Source of the DNA: Lachnospiraceae bacterium
Lineage (GTDB): Bacteria > Bacillota > Clostridia > Lachnospirales > Lachnospiraceae
DNA: 64,000 nucleotides
Assembly (NCBI GenBank): GCA_015056915.1
Contig: SVFK01000004.1
Span: forward strand, 123,476-187,475
Direction: 5' to 3'
Shown here piece by piece: positions 63,897-64,000 of this stretch. The notes beneath the pieces were generated by a model. That model had not been told where the DNA came from and made no database searches. It worked only from the letters and a program-made list of their open reading frames with translations. Both the position numbers and the translations under genes were made by a program. Each line of letters begins with the position of its first letter. Position 1 is the first letter of the stretch.

Positions 63897-64000
63897 TTAT
63901 CGAATTTTTTCAATATTGGTAATTTCGAATCCATTCTTTTTATACAACAAAAGTGCATTCTTATTCCATTCTGCTACATGCAATACAATAGGTTCAGTAT
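63897..64000 (-). CDS. GNAT acetyltransferase C-terminus (partial)
   Basis: The minus strand from the window edge reads TEPIVLHVAEWNKNALLLYK then KNGFEITNIEKIR and a TAA stop. The segment V-x-E-x-N-x-x-A-x-x-L-Y-x-K-x-G-F is the last helix and strand of GNAT N-acetyltransferases. The rest lies beyond the window. Substrate unknown. Confidence 0.75.
   Translation of the reverse strand, partial: TEPIVLHVAEWNKNALLLYKKNGFEITNIEKIR

Overview
The window looks like chromosomal DNA from an anaerobic, flagellated, spore-lineage Firmicute, most likely a Lachnospiraceae (Clostridium cluster XIVa) relative. The evidence is gene content and order: mbl next to two flagellar rod genes, a standalone Spo0A-type DNA-binding domain, type III glutamine synthetase, a second HPr-like protein without the phosphorylatable His, FtsEX with a coiled-coil M23 protein, and the ireB-ruvX-DUF1292-mltG-trmR-trhP order known from Bacillus and Clostridia. 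Almost all genes lie on the minus strand; only five (one partial) are on the plus strand. There are no rRNA genes, no CRISPR array, no recognisable transposase and no prophage. This is mostly core genome with one polysaccharide island and several unusual repeat structures.

Layout. Positions 1-4,200 hold the tail of an SGNH-type protein, a terminator, a Pro-rich-tailed lipoprotein and a secreted glucosaminidase. Positions 4,300-15,350 hold an exopolysaccharide cluster: priming glycosyl-phosphotransferase, five glycosyltransferases, an EpsG-type polymerase, a Wzz-like chain-length protein with a degenerate kinase-like tail, and two membrane proteins. No flippase is seen. Positions 15,400-19,200 hold a receiver-less Spo0A-type regulator, a membrane glycosyltransferase, a divergent PAP2 protein, a DUF3048 lipoprotein and a striking ~450-bp near-palindrome lying between two convergent genes. 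Positions 19,200-26,400 hold leuA, HPr, the c-di-AMP cyclase pair cdaA/ybbR, two membrane proteins, a YvyF-type zinc protein and comF. Positions 26,400-32,100 hold recD2, flgJ-like, flgG-like, a FlgF/FlhO-like gene and mbl, with a block of REP-like palindromes between two flagellar genes. Positions 32,300-39,100 hold uvrA, uvrB, an HD-GYP protein and a DUF1508 protein. Positions 39,100-44,500 hold ftsE-ftsX-M23-ctpA with a PucR-type regulator upstream. Positions 44,700-50,400 hold YjfB, an S1 protein, an acyl-ACP thioesterase, a CPBP protease, an SGNH/MBOAT O-acylation pair and tRNA-Gln(CUG). Positions 50,500-60,300 hold glnN, trhP, trmR, a short MltG remnant, ylbF, RNase J, DUF1292, ruvX, ireB, mtaB and the His-less HPr. 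Positions 60,300-64,000 hold thiI, a cysteine desulfurase, a membrane protein, a truncated CPBP gene and the tail of a GNAT acetyltransferase.

How the genes work together. There are clear functional blocks: extracellular polysaccharide assembly and O-acetylation; envelope growth and remodelling (Mbl, FtsEX-M23-CtpA, glucosaminidase); c-di-AMP signalling; nucleotide excision repair with a possible SOS site; and tRNA modification (TrmR, TrhP, MtaB, ThiI with its cysteine desulfurase). The most unusual object is the long imperfect palindrome at 18,748-19,202. Its two arms carry related peptides in the same reading frame on opposite strands. It looks like a palindromic mobile-type or structured-RNA element rather than an ordinary terminator.
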